From Piromyces finnis (Eukaryota; Neocallimastigomycota; Neocallimastigomycetes; Neocallimastigales; Neocallimastigaceae): a stretch of DNA of 64,000 bases. The position numbers and the translations under genes were made by a program. Location: the NCBI GenBank assembly GCA_002104945.1, contig MCFH01000001.1, forward strand, positions 2,142,501 through 2,206,500, in the 5' to 3' direction. Every line of letters starts with the position of its first letter. Position 1 is the first letter of the stretch. Of the stretch, positions 29,495-43,107 are shown in pieces. The notes under the pieces are model-generated. The model searched no databases. It was not told the origin of the DNA and was given only the letters and a program-made list of their open reading frames with translations.

Positions 29495-30933
29495 ATGACA
29501 TCTAATCAGGGATTTCTCATGCGCCACTTAGTGGATATGAGAGTTGGTAACAAGTACAAGATTGGAAAGAAATTAGGTAGTGGTAGTTTTGGTGAAATTC
29601 ATTTAGGTAAAAGCATAATCAATATATATCATCTTTATATACATTCGTTATTATAAATTGTAAGCGGAATATGAAATTTATACTCTTTATTGCATGTATA
29701 ATAATGATAAAATATGTAATAAAAAGGTACTAATCTTATTACTGGAGAAGATATTGCTATTAAGATTGAACCAGTTGCTACTAGACATCCACAATTAGAA
29801 TATGAAACTAAAGTTTATAAATGTTTAGCCGGTGGTGGTAAATATATATTTTTTCAAAAAAAAAAGTTTTATTATACAGGAAATTTTAATTTTTAAATAA
29901 TATATATTAATAATAGTTGGTATACCTTTTGTTCGTTGGTTCGGTACTGAATATGATCATAACTTTATGGTTATGGATTTACTTGGTCCAAGTTTAGAAG
30001 ATCTTTTCAACTTTTGTCACCGTAAATTCACTCTTAAAACAGTTTTACTTTTAGCTGATCAATTAGTAAGTTTATAATTATATAAATTAGTATTTATTGG
30101 TTTAAGATAAATAATATTCTAACATTTATCATATTAGCTTTCCCGTATTGAATATATTCATTCTAAAAACTTTATTCATAGAGATATTAAGCCTGGTAAA
30201 TAAATAAATTATAAAAAATAATTTTAGATTTATAATCAATTATTTTCATTACTAAAACAGAAACTATGATATATAAAATATATATAATCTATATAAATAA
30301 AAAGATAATTTCCTTATGGGTTTAGGAAAACGTTCAAATCAAGTTAATGTTATTGATTTCGGTTTAGCTAAAAGATACAGAGATCCAAAAACTCATTTAC
30401 ATATTCCATACAGAGAAAATAAGAATTTAACTGGTACTGCAAGATATGCTAGTGTAAATACACATCTTGGTGTTGGTGAGTATATTAGCATTTATTATAT
30501 AGAAAATACGGTTATACTGCTTTAGCCTATATACAAGTAACATAAATAAATAATATTAATTTTGGTATATATATATTATTATTATAATTATTAAGAACAA
30601 TCTCGTAGAGATGATCTTGAATCTCTTGGATATGTTTTAATGTACTTCTGCAGAGGTTCATTACCATGGCAAGGATTAAAGGCTATCAATAAGAAGCAAA
30701 AGTACGATCGTATTATGGAAAAGAAAATGACCACTCCAACTGAAATTTTATGTAGAGGATTCCCAAATGAATTCGCCATTTACTTAAATTATACCCGTTC
30801 TTTACGTTTCGATGATAAACCAGATTATGCCTATTTAAGAAAGTTATTCAGAGATCTTTTCGTAAGAAAAGGTTATTACTATGACTATGTTTTCGATTGG
30901 ACTGTAGTAAAATACCAAAATATTGAAGGGTAA
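29495..30933 (+). CDS. HRR25: Casein kinase 1 (CK1 delta/epsilon, Hrr25-like)
   Basis: Six exons: 29495-29606, 29727-29837, 29917-30065, 30138-30195, 30305-30475, 30596-30933; 939 nt, 312 aa. Kinase motifs are complete: Gly-rich loop [11 protein letters not shown] (about 28-38), catalytic Lys50 in IAIKIE, HRDIKPDN (138-145), DFG at 161-163, and the CK1 signature that replaces APE, with [13 protein letters not shown] and LGYVLMYF. Sequence is closest to the CK1 delta/epsilon/Hrr25 group, Ser/Thr kinases involved in DNA repair, vesicle traffic and ribosome maturation. The protein ends right at the end of the kinase domain (KYQNIEG), lacking the long C-terminal regulatory tail usual in this group. 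The stop overlaps a possible GTAAAT donor, so an alternative spliced ending is possible (see findings). Confidence 0.93.
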
Positions 30934-31287
30934 ATAATAATTTTAAAATCATAATTTCTTATTAAATAATCATTTTTACAAAAATAAAAATAAAAATATA
31001 TAAAAAAAATCACAAATACTTCTTATTAAAACTATATTTTTTTTTAAAAAAAAAAAAATAGAAATGAAGAAACGAGTTAATGAATCAATCTTATATTCAT
31101 TATTAGTAAAGAATAATAAAAAAAATTTGTAAACCAAATTTTCAACAAGAAAAAAGTTCAATTCAAATCAAAATATATAAAAGAAATAAATAAACCAAAT
31201 CAAATTAATACAAAATTTAAAACATTTTTAATACAAAAACAAAATAATAATCAAAAAATATAATAAAAAATAAAAATAAAAAAATTA

Positions 31288-31319
<32 letters not shown>

Positions 31320-31861
31320 AAATAAATAATAATAATATTTTTAAATTACTTCAATATTCTTTTATAATAAATTTATAAATAATTAATAAAATAAATAAAA
31401 AAAGAGAGAGAGAAAGAAAAAAAAAAAAAAGAAAGAAAGAAAAAGAAAAAGGAAGCGTGAGAAAAGATAAAAGAATATAATGATCTATATTTATCCATTG
31501 AATAATTACAAGAATAATATATTTATCCTTTTTTTATTCATTAATATTAAATTAAAAGTTAATTCTAAAATATCACAAAACATACAATTATCCTTTGTAA
31601 TTTGTTCTGTAAACTTACAATTTATAAATATTATAAATACATTATTTTCTTTGTTCTTTTTTTTTTTTTTTTTTTTTTTTCTATCTATTTATTACATTTA
31701 TTCATTTTTTTTTATTTGAATAATAAATAAAATAAATAAAATTTATAAATATCATATATAATAGATTTTAGATATCATTGTTGGGTGTAAAAGACATTTA
31801 TAAATAGTGTATTGTTGGATACTCAACTAAAATTTTTAAAAAGTTTCTAAAGTCTTTTTTT

Positions 31862-31897
<36 letters not shown>

Positions 31898-32848
31898 CGC
31901 TATATCATTAAAAAATTTAAAACTGAATTTTTACCCTTAAGATAATATAGTTATTATAATGGTTAATTAATTAAATCTATATTTATTAAAATTAAATATA
32001 TGTGTAATGTTTATTTATATTTTAATATAATATAAAATATATATTAAAATAAAAATTAACAAAAAATGTATATATAAAATTATTTATATTTCTAATTTAA
32101 ATAAATGAATAGATGAAGAATTTATAAATAAAAAAAATTTATATATAATTTTTTTATATTAGATTTAATTTTATAATATTTTATTTTATTACTATTATTG
32201 TTATTATACTTTTGTTGTTTAATCCTATTTCATTTAAAATAAATAAAGGAAAAGATTGTAACTATTATAATAATTACATATCGAATTTCTTTATGTAAGT
32301 TAAATATATAATTAAAAAAAAATAAAATAAAATAAAATAAAAATACCATATATATACTAATAATATTTCATTATACATTTTTTTAAAAAAAAAAGTCTAT
32401 CTTTTTAGCAATAGGCCAATAATAAAATTACATAATAAAATAAAAATACTACAAATAAACAACTTAATATAAAGAAAAAAAAATTAATAAAAAGAAAAAA
32501 AGAAAGAAAGAAAAATTAAAAAAAAAATATAAAAAAAAATAAATAAATAAATAAGAAAGGAAAGAAATACAGAGAGAATCGGAAAATTCAATAAAATATA
32601 TAATATTAAATCTTTCATATTTTTCTATCCAACAATAAATTTATTCAATTGTATATAATCACTATCACTTTGCTAATATTTATGAAATTAAGATATTGAC
32701 AATTTAATAAACAAAAAAGGGGGAAATATAAATCAATATAAATTATTAGAAAGTGTGTCTTTATATCATATCTATTAATAAACAAATAAAAATAAGAAAT
32801 TGAAATTTAAGAGCAATATTTATCACTACATATAAATAATTATTAAAA
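30934..32848. other. Intergenic with polypurine tracts
   Basis: About 1.9 kb. It holds G/A-only stretches at about 31400-31470 and 32480-32575, poly(T) at 31657-31680 and 31869-31893, and no coding frame. A 79-codon frame at 31480-31719 is composed of Ile/Phe/Leu from T-rich sequence and is not taken as a gene. The start of the beta-adaptin promoter lies at the right end. Confidence 0.6.
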
Positions 32849-35800
32849 ATGAACAAGATAAACAGTAAAAAAAACAATACTGATGCTAAATACTTTCAAA
32901 GAGGTATATCATTATATTTATAAATATTTATGACTTAATATGTATAATATATCATTGGATGGATTGTTTTCAAAATATATTTATTGTGTAATTACTATGA
33001 ATAAAAATATAATATAAAAATTATAAATATCTACTATTTACCTTTATTTCAAAAATAAAATAAAATGAATGTGAATGACAATCACTATATATTATACTCA
33101 TTTCATTTCTTTAAATGTTTTTATCGAGGAATATTTTTTTCTAAAATTTTAAATAGTATAAATATAATAAATTTATGAACATTTCAATTTTTTTTATTTC
33201 AATTTTTCATTAAGATATGACAAAGAATATATAATTAAAAATAATAACAATAAATAAATAAAATAAAGAAAAAAAAAAATAAAAATTCAAAGTATAGAAA
33301 TTAAAAAAAATATATAATTATGTGAATATAATTATAATTAAATATAGGTAAAATTCAGGAATTAAAAGCTGAATTAAAGTCAGAGAAGAAAGATCCAAAA
33401 TTTGCAAGAAAGAAGAATGTTTTAAAGAAAATTGTTGCTAATATGACTATGGGAAATGACATGTCTCCACTTTTCTCAGATGTCTTAGTTTGTATGGATA
33501 TTCCAGTTTTGGAAATCAAAAAAATGGTTTATTTATATTTAATTCATTACGCAAGAAATAAGCCAGAAATGATTTTAATGGCTTTAAAGTCTTTCACCAA
33601 AGTAATATAAATAATGATTAAAAAGAATTAAATGATTATAAAATAAATAATATCAATAAAATCAATATATTACAATAAATTATAAATTAGCTACTATTAA
33701 TCTATTAATGTTTTTGTTTTTGTCTTTTTACAGGATGTTAATAGTAACAATCCATTAATTAGAGCTATGGCTATTAGAACTATGGGTTACATGCCAGCAG
33801 ACAAAATTATAAATTGTTTAGGAAAACCATTACATGACTGCTTACAAGATCGTGACCCTTATGTTAGAAAAACAGCAGCTCTTTGTGTTCCAAAACTTTT
33901 TATGGATGATCCAATCCTTGTCGAAAAAGAAGGATATTTAAATCAATTAAAAGATTTACTTAATGATACAAATTCTACTGTAAATATTTCAATAAAATTA
34001 ACTATATTGTTATGAAGTTCCTTTTCTAAAAAATATATATTTTATTAAAAATATATCAATAAATCATTATCACATTAATTTAGGTTGTCGCATCAGCTAT
34101 CTCCGGTTTAATTGAAATTGCTGATAGATCAGAAAAATTTGATTTGTCTATAAACTTTAATTTAGCAAACAAACTTTTAACTGCTATGAATGATTGTAAT
34201 GAGTATGTATATATTTATTATTTAAAAAAAAATGAATATTTTTTAAATTCCTAATTATATAAAAAATAATTAATGAAAAATAAATTTACTTCTCAAAAAT
34301 TAAAAAAAAAAAAAAAAAAAAATAAGATGGGGACAAACATACATTCTTGAAGCCATGATGTTCCATGTTCCACAAGAACATCAAGATGCTGAATTACTTG
34401 CAGAAAGAATCGTTCCAAGATTACAACATGCTAACGCTGCTGTTGTCTTAACTTCGGTTAAAGTTATTCTTTATTTAATGAATTATATGAATAATGAAGA
34501 AGTTGTTAACGGTTTATTTGCAAAACTTGCACCACCAATGGGTAAATATTAATAAATTATTGTTTATTCATAATAATAAAAGTAATTCGAATACTTATTC
34601 ATGGTCATTTAATTTTTTTGTTAAAAAAAAAAAAGTTACACTATTACACAGTGGTTATGAAATTCAATATGTTGCTTTAAGAAATATTTTATTAATTATT
34701 CAACGTAGACCGGATTTCTTAAAGAATGAACTTAAAGTTTTCTTCTGTAAATATAACGATCCAATTTATGTCAAATTAGCAAAATTAGAAATTATTATTC
34801 GTTTAACCACTATTTATAATGTCTCTCAAGTTCTCTCTGAATTAGAAGAGTAAGCTTAAAAGAATAAAAATAGTCATTATTATTAACTATGAAATAATTA
34901 ATCATAAATTGACGATTTATAAATTGACAATTTATTTTAAAAATAAAAAAAAAAAAAAAAAAAAAATAGATATTCTTCTGAAGTCGATGTTGGATTTGTT
35001 AGAAAGTCAGTTCGTTCTATTGGTAGATGCGCCATTAAAATTCCAGAAGCTACTGATGAATGTATCGATGTTTTAGTTAGATTAATTCATACTAAGGTTG
35101 ATTATGTTGTTCAAGAAGCTGTTGTAGTTATCAGAGTAAGTATAATGTAAAAATAAAAAAAAAGAAAAAATGTTTTAAAAAGAAAAAAATTAAGTTAATT
35201 AATAATAAAAACTATATTTATAATATTAGGATATTTTCAGAAAATATCCAAATAGATATGAAAGCACTATCGGAATTCTCTGTGAAAATTTGGATAGTTT
35301 AGATGAACCAGAAGCTAAAGCTTCCATGATTTGGATTATTGGACAATATTCTGACAGAATTCAAAATGCTGATGAATTATTAGATAATTTCTTAGAAACC
35401 TTCAAGGAAGAAACTACAGAAGTAAGAATGAATACTTTAATTTTTTAAAATACTATAAATTCTGTATTTATTTTAAAAATTTTTCTTATATATATTTTAT
35501 TATATAATAAAACCAATAATTTATTTGAAATGAATTTTAAAAATAAATAAGGTTCAACTTTCACTTCTTACAGCAATTGTAAAATTATTCATTAAAAGAC
35601 CAACTGTTGGTCAAGCCTTAGTCCCAAAGGTATTAAAATGGGCTACAGAAGATGTTGATAATCCAGATTTAAGAGATCGTGCTTACATTTACTGGAGATT
35701 ATTATCTAGTGATCCAGTAGCCGCCAAGGTATTTATATAAAAAAAAAAAATATTTTTTATTACATTTTAAAAAAATTAATTATATTATTTTTATCATTAT

Positions 35801-37741
35801 TATTATAACAATAAAACAATAACCATAGGCTATTGTTTTAAGTGAAAGACCAGCTATTACAACTGAAGTTGAAGATATGGATTGGAATTTATTAGATGAT
35901 CTTTTATTAAATATTTCAAGCTTAGCTTCTATTTATCACAAACCACCAACTAACTTTATCAATGGTATTAAATCAAGAAAGTTAATTCAATCACCAGCCT
36001 TAAATCCAAATATTCATATGCAACAACAAAAAACATTCAACTTTGATGATGATGAAAAGTAATAATATAAATTAAACTATATTACTTTTAATATATAATA
36101 ATAATGAAAATTTAAATACTAAATATTTAATAATTTTTAACATATTATATAATATATAAAATTAAACTTTTTTAAATAATTATAAATATTACATAATTAT
36201 AAAAAGTCAAAATATCTATAATAATGTTAATAATCCATATTCTATGAATGATGTTGAACCAATGAATGCCAATCAAATTGATTTACTTGAGTTTGAAAAT
36301 GCAGACCAAAATAATCAATTCCCTGAATCACCTCAAGTAGATACAACTGATATCTCATCTAAGGGTGAAAACGATATATTCGACGTAAAGGAAAATATGA
36401 CTCCAACTAACTTTGGATCTAACACTTCCTTTAAGATTAATAATGATTTACTTGGATTAGATATGAATGTTACTGACCAAAATCAAAATATGAATAACAA
36501 CAACCAATTTAACAACATGGGTTTCATGAACAACAACATGAATAACATGAATAATATGAATAATATGAATAATATGAATTTCATGAATAATAACATGAAC
36601 AACATGAATAATATGAACAACATGAACAACATGAATAATATGAATAATATGAATAACATGAACAACATGAACAATATGAACAACATGAACAACATGAATA
36701 ATATGAATAATATGAATAATATGAATAATAATATGAACTTTATGAATAATAATATGAATAACATGAATCCAAATATGAATCTTCTTACTGATGGTATGAA
36801 TAATATTAACATTAATCAAAATAATACTACCAATGATGCCTATATTCCAAATAAATCTACCTTCTTATCATCACAGTCAGGTAATGGTATGCAAATTATT
36901 GGTACTTTTGCTAGAAGAAGCAACCAAATGCAAATGGATCTTACTTTCAATAACTTATCTCAACAAGTATTAAGTGGATTTGCCATCCAATTTAATAAAA
37001 ACAGGTTAGTAAATATATTGATATAATAATGAAATGCTAAAGCATAAATATATAAATATAAATTAAATAAATAAAAAATTAAGATGAATGATAAATTAAT
37101 TATTTGCACCTTTATATAAAGTTTTGGTATAACACCAGCCAATGATTTAAATATTAATACACCATTGAATCCAAATGATTCAACAGAAACAGTATTAAAT
37201 TTAAGAAATAATGGACCAGTACAACAAATGACACCAATCAATAACTTACAAATTGCTGTTAAAAATAATACAGGTATTTACTATTTCCAAACTTTAATTC
37301 CAATTCACATTTTATTCGATGAATCTGGTAAATTAGAACAAGAAGAGTGGTTTAAATATTGGAAAGATAATTCATTAAGTGAATATAAATATAATATTAC
37401 TAATTTGAATAAGTATGCTGATATTAAGGAAATTGTTGAAAAGCTTCAAATAAATAATGTATTCTGTATTGCCGAACGTTATGTTAATAATATGGTAAAT
37501 ATAAATATATATAGAATATAAATATAATTTTTACAGATATTAGCAATCTTGCTAATCATTTTTTTTTTTTTAAATATAGAATGTATTGTATTTATCTGTC
37601 AAATTAGAACAAAATATTGTATTTGTTATGGAAATGCTTATTGATCAACCATTAAGAAATGTCATTCTTTCTTCAAAGACTTCTGCCGCATCATTAGTTA
37701 GTCCATTCCAAAAAGCAATAGAAGATATTTTAAAATCATAA
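32849..37741 (+). CDS. Beta-adaptin of AP-1/AP-2 clathrin adaptor
   Basis: Thirteen exons: 32849-32903, 33348-33601, 33734-33979, 34084-34202, 34327-34541, 34636-34849, 34970-35135, 35230-35421, 35552-35728, 35829-36058, 36207-37004, 37122-37494, 37580-37741; 3201 nt, 1066 aa. The trunk is the usual alpha-solenoid: [94 protein letters not shown]. The hinge carries two clathrin-box-like motifs, LLEFE (about 649) and LLGLD (about 704), then a long Asn-Met repeat, then the C-terminal ear ([15 protein letters not shown], and FKYWKDN). It builds clathrin coats at the trans-Golgi/endosome (AP-1) or plasma membrane (AP-2); the sequence does not decide which, since one beta can serve both. Intron 1 is 444 bp. 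Three introns end in poly(A)-AG. Confidence 0.93.
36483..36775 (+). repeat. Asn-Met tandem repeat in beta-adaptin hinge
   Basis: A degenerate 9-bp repeat (AAT/AAC-AAT/AAC-ATG) encodes about 30 units of Asn-Asn-Met with occasional Phe-Met breaks, all in frame within exon 11. Synonymous AAC/AAT mixing shows that the protein repeat is kept while the DNA repeat has decayed, unlike the pure poly-Asn tract at 48190-48490. Confidence 0.95.
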
Positions 37742-38318
37742 AATAGATTATATGAATGAAAACAAAAAAAAAAAAAAAAAAAAAAAAAAAATAAAAGTAA
37801 AATAAAATAAAAATAATAATAATAATAATAATAATAACACTAAAATAAATAAATATATTATTAAATAATAATTATAAAAATAAAATTATTAAATATAAAT
37901 ATATAAAAATAAACAAAAATAAAATAAAAAGCATTTCATAATAAAGAAATAAACTTTATCATTTATTAAATATAAAACTTTTATTTTAAAAAATATTTTA
38001 TTATTGTGTTTTAAATATATTATGAATATTAATTACTTATGTAAATATTAATTTAATAAAAAAAAATGACTAAAAAATTATATTAGGATTTAATGAATAT
38101 ATTTATAATATTTTTCTATTACAAAAAAAAAAAAAATTAAAAATGGTAATAAATTAACAAAAAAAAAATAAAAAATAAAAAAATCTTAAGATGAAAAAAT
38201 ATATTATATGTAATTTTAATGAATATAAATTAAATTATTTAAAAAAAAAAAAAAAAGAGAGATGGGAATAATAAAATAAAAAAAATTTTTTTATTTTTTC
38301 TCCCCCATAAATTTAATC
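37742..38318. other. Intergenic between convergent genes
   Basis: A 577-bp A/T-only gap between the 3' ends of beta-adaptin (plus) and BMS1 (minus), with a poly(A) run of about 27 at 37765-37791 and an AAT microsatellite at 37816-37837. Both genes must terminate here; no coding sequence. Confidence 0.7.
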
Positions 38319-41300
38319 TTAATGTCTCTTCTTATAGCGACCAGAATCACCAGCTTCTTCTCTAGCTCTCTTTTTACCTTCAGCTCTATAAATTTCCTTA
38401 CGCTTTTTGGTTTGTTTTTCTTCTCTAATCTTTTCTTCTTTGGCTTGCTTTTTAAGATATACTTCCTTACGTTCTTTAAGCTTTAACTTTCTCTTCTTAT
38501 CTTTTTCATGCTTTAAGGTATTAATTTGTTGCATTAAAGTATAAATCTTTTTCTCCTTTGGTTCCAATACAACAGCACGACGAGCCATTAATGAAGGCTT
38601 CTTTTGTTTCTTTAACACTTTTGGTTTAGAAGCAAATGGAAGTTCTTGTTGAAGAGCCTTTGGTATTTTTAATGGGTTGAAACGACGAGTTTTTCTTTCA
38701 ATTGGTTTATAAGAAGAATCTGGATTCATTGGAATTGGTAATTTATTTACTCTTCTAATTTCAGATACAGTCTTCATACCTTGCCATGAAGTCTTTTCTG
38801 ATAATAATAATGAAGTAACAAGATTATAGAATTTCTTTGGTTTTACTGGATACCAAGCTCTTAAAAATACAATATCACTCATTAAAATCTTATCTTCAAA
38901 AGTTGCACGAAAAGCACCATCTGGTTTTGGTAAATGTTTTTTAATTTGACCACGAATACCACTAACAGTTCTAATTGCAACACCCTCGAATTTAGCAACT
39001 TCAAGTGAAGAGTTAAACATATCTCTAATGAAAGCAGTATTTTTAAAGATCTTAAATGGAGTACCGGTAAGCTTTAATTTTTTAACAATTTCAGTTGATT
39101 GATTAATATCTAATACAACACCAGTTGCTGCAATACGGAAAGCTTGAGTAGTTTCTGTCATGGTTCTAAAAGCACAGAAACCAGTATTTGGCTTGGTAAC
39201 AGGACCATAGAATTGAGCCAAACAGTGCATATGTTCTGGAGTATATTTAAGCATTCTATTTCTAGTACCATCAATATTTAAAGAATAGATTGGAATAGAT
39301 TGGAATCTTCTCCAACCAAGGGAGAAAATCAATGGATCATTAGTCTTTAAAACTTTTTGATGCCATCTATGTCTCTTAATTCTAACTTGCATAAAACCAA
39401 AGGCTTCTTCAGTAGAAAGAAGACCACCAACAATAACAGGATAGGCTGGATCAAAATGTTCAATAAATTCACATGGTAAATTCTTAATTAAAATTCTAAC
39501 ATATTGACCTGGACGATAACCTTCAATCTTAGCTCTTGTTTCTGGATCATCTTCTTCAAATTCAGCTCTATTTAGTTCTAATTGTTTACTAATACCACTT
39601 TTAATTTCTTCATAAAAGTTTTCATTTTCTTCTTCTTCACCATCATATTCAGCATCAAATTTCTTCTTTAATTCTTCCTTCTTTCTAGCTAATCTTTCTT
39701 CTTCAGTTAATCCATCATCTTCTTCATTTTCATTTTCTTCTTCATCATTATTTTCACCCTTAACAACTTCACCAGTTTCTAAATCTTCAAAATCACCATA
39801 TACTTCATCATCTTCACCATTATTATTTTTATTACTATTGTCATCACCTGTAATAAAACGATATCTTAATGATTCAATTACTTCTTCATCTGACCAATTT
39901 TCCAATTCATCATTTAAAACAACTAATTTTGAAGTATCTATAGTATCGGTGCTAATTCTCTTCTTTGGTTTAACTTTAACAAATAAATCATCTTCGTCAC
40001 CATTATTATTTTCTTCTTCTTCTTCTTCTTCTTCTTCTTCTGAATCAGAACCATCATAAACAATTTGCATTAAATTCTTTTTTCTCTTTACATCTTTAAA
40101 GTTTTCGGCAGCTTTTTCTGCCATACCAATCTTCCACTTTAATTCACCATCATCATCATCGTCTTCATCACCAAGTTCACTATCACTTTCAGCAAATGCA
40201 ATTTCTTCATCATTTTGTTCTTCATTATCATATTTGTCAAATGCTCTTCTTCTTCTTCTAGAAGATTGATCTGCATCTTCCATTTCTTCATCATCATCAT
40301 CTTCTTCTTCTTCTTCTTCATCGTCATCATCATCTTCTTCGTCTTCTTCTTCATCTTCATTTTCTTCATCTTCTTCATTTTCATCATCTTCATCTTCATC
40401 ACCAAATACAGCCTTTCTACGAACATTACCATTCTCATCTATCTCTTCAGTATAAGAAACTTCTTTTCCTGATATAGTTTTAAGATCTGTAGCCTTTAAT
40501 GGGGCAGAATTTTTGAACAATTGAAGTTCACTCTTTTCAATTTTATCAGCTAAAGTATCTTGAGCATCTTGAAGATCAATAACAAGCTTTTCACCTTCAG
40601 TTTTTTCTTCATCTAAAAATTATATAATTATTTAAGTTAATGCATTATAAATTAAATTAGCTTTATATAATTATAAAAATTTCATTTATTTTATTATTAA
40701 TTATTTAAATATATAATAAAATTATATCATACCGTTGTTATCTTTATTAAAGTTTCCTGTTACATTAATATATACAGCATCTTTATCATATAAAATACCA
40801 CCAACATCTGACATTGGAGCATAAATTAATTTTTGTTTGTCGTTTAATGATTTTTTAACTTTATCTGGAAGTGGACATGGATCCGGTAATAAACTTATAT
40901 CGGAAATCCAATGATCTCCAGAACCTGGTATATGTACCTTTTTACCATTTTTAAAAAAAGTATTTAATGTTACATTTAAGTTTCAAAAGTTTCCGAGTTG
41001 TTTGAATTTTTTTATTGCAATAATTTTTTTAAATGATGATTAATAGTTAATATTTCATTTTATGTTGATGGTTAATGCCATTATAATATATAATAATAAT
41101 ATTATATTATAATTAATATATAAACAATTAGTTTTAACTCTATTTTATATCGATATAATACAATAAATATTAATTACACAATTTAATGAATAATTACCTT
41201 CATATTTGGCTTTAAATTGGTACCTCTCATATAACCATAAAGAGTTACATCTCTATCACATTTTGGATTTTTATGAATTAATTCTGGATCAGTCATATCT

Positions 41301-42787
41301 TCAGCTCTATCACATAAAACATATGGGTGAGTATTTCTCCAAATTAAAGGTCTAAATTTCATTACAGAAATAAAACGAGATAAGTTCATAACTTCATTTT
41401 TAGGGTATTTTCCATTAATAATACCAGAAAGATAGAAAAGTTTAGCACCTTGGTAAATTTCAGTCCAGAAACGATGCTTTAATTGTTTTTTGGTATTTCT
41501 TAATTTCTTATTATTTTTAAATTTATCTAAATGGGTTAAAACACCCATAATTTTTGGAAAACCATGAACTTGGAGGATATTTAAAAATTCAAAAGTTTCC
41601 ATTTCAAAACCAAAATCAGCATCAATTAATAATAAAACTAAATCTGCAATTTTAGCTATATCAATCATTGAATTTATATCGTTTGCACATTCCATAAAAG
41701 TTAATCTCTTCTTTTTACCTATATAATCAAAATTTAAATTATAAGTTTATTAAAATATTATATATATTTAATTAGATAATATCTTCATTATTTATATTAT
41801 TTTCACTGTTGTTTTTATTATAATAGCAATTATTATTAAGTTTTATAAATGGCATTATATTATACCTGAAACAACAGTAATTGGACCTTTTATTTCATTT
41901 AAATTGTATTTTGTGTATCTTTTTACTAATGAACGAATTAATGTAGTTTTACCACACTAAAGATTATTTTATTTTTATATTTTAAATCATTTATATTATA
42001 TATATTCATATTTTATCATTAGATATTTAAAATGTAAATATAACTAATCATATTTAATAATGAAATACAGATAACTTACGCCTGGTGGACCAACTACCGC
42101 AACCATAATTGGAGGAGCTTCATCTGGTGTTCTATCAACTAATGGGACATGTAATCTTTTTTGTTCTATATCAGCATTTCTCATAGCATTTTTAAATGCT
42201 TTAACACCAGAATTTAAAGCGAAAGCCTAATGTGCGAATAAATAATTTAATAAAATATATTAATATATAAAATTTAAAAATTTTTATAATATATATTATG
42301 TTAAACTAAATATTTGTATATAATGGCATTATATTATTCTAAAAAAATTTATTTTAAATTATATAATAAAAATTTGATTAAACTTTTATATCATCAATAT
42401 GTGTTATTGTCGTTATTATATATATTTTATTGTTTTACCAATAAATACAATAAATACTATATATGATTGATTATTTTTCTTAAAAAAATGAATATATTGA
42501 GATTTCTAATTAATTCCATTTTAAAATCTCAACTCTGTATCACTATATTTTAATGTAATGCTGTAATATAAATTACAATAATATCATATACAAATTTGAA
42601 TATTGCTACCATTTAAAATCTTCAATATAATATTCATTCAATATTTGTCTTTACTTTAATTCACAGTATTTTAATTTCAAAAAACATTAACCTTTGGATT
42701 ATTCTTTTCGCTATTTTTCCTTTGCTTTTTTTCAGCTTTTGGTCCAGCTTGTTTAGCTCTATGTGGTTTTCTTTGTTGTTCTTCCAT
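38319..42787 (-). CDS. BMS1: Ribosome biogenesis GTPase BMS1
   Basis: Six exons on the minus strand: 42787-42692, 42226-42080, 41956-41866, 41718-41198, 40937-40733, 40612-38319; 3354 nt, 1117 aa. The P-loop GPPGCGKTT (about 78-86) is split by intron 2. Other motifs are [30 protein letters not shown], the G4-like THLDKF (about 175), [28 protein letters not shown] and [15 protein letters not shown]. Then a long Asp/Glu-rich linker, and the DUF663/Tsr1-type C-terminal domain ([38 protein letters not shown]), ending with a basic Lys/Arg tail. BMS1 is a nucleolar GTPase of the U3 snoRNP/SSU processome that recruits Rcl1 for 18S maturation. Length is close to the yeast and human proteins. First intron 465 bp. 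Confidence is very high. Confidence 0.96.
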
Positions 42788-43068
42788 TGTCTATATTTCT
42801 TTTATATATTTTAAATTGATTTTGAAATTGATTTTAATTTTGAAAATTGAAAACTGAAAGATATTTGAATCTAAAATATATAAATTACTAAACTAAGGAA
42901 TTGTAAATATAATTAAAAAGAATTATAAATAAATTAATTAATAGTACAGTTTCATGAATTTTATTAAAAGAAAGTTTTATTTTAAATAATTAATTCTTTT
43001 TAATCTTCTTTTTCAATTCCTTTTTTTTTTTTTATTTGAAAACTTTCTTTAATAAGAATAGAGAAAAT

Positions 43069-43107
<39 letters not shown>

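Noticed and set aside
31480-31719. 79-codon Ile/Phe-rich plus-strand frame downstream of casein kinase 1
   Set aside because: Arises from T-rich DNA including a 24-T run; no homology or splice context.
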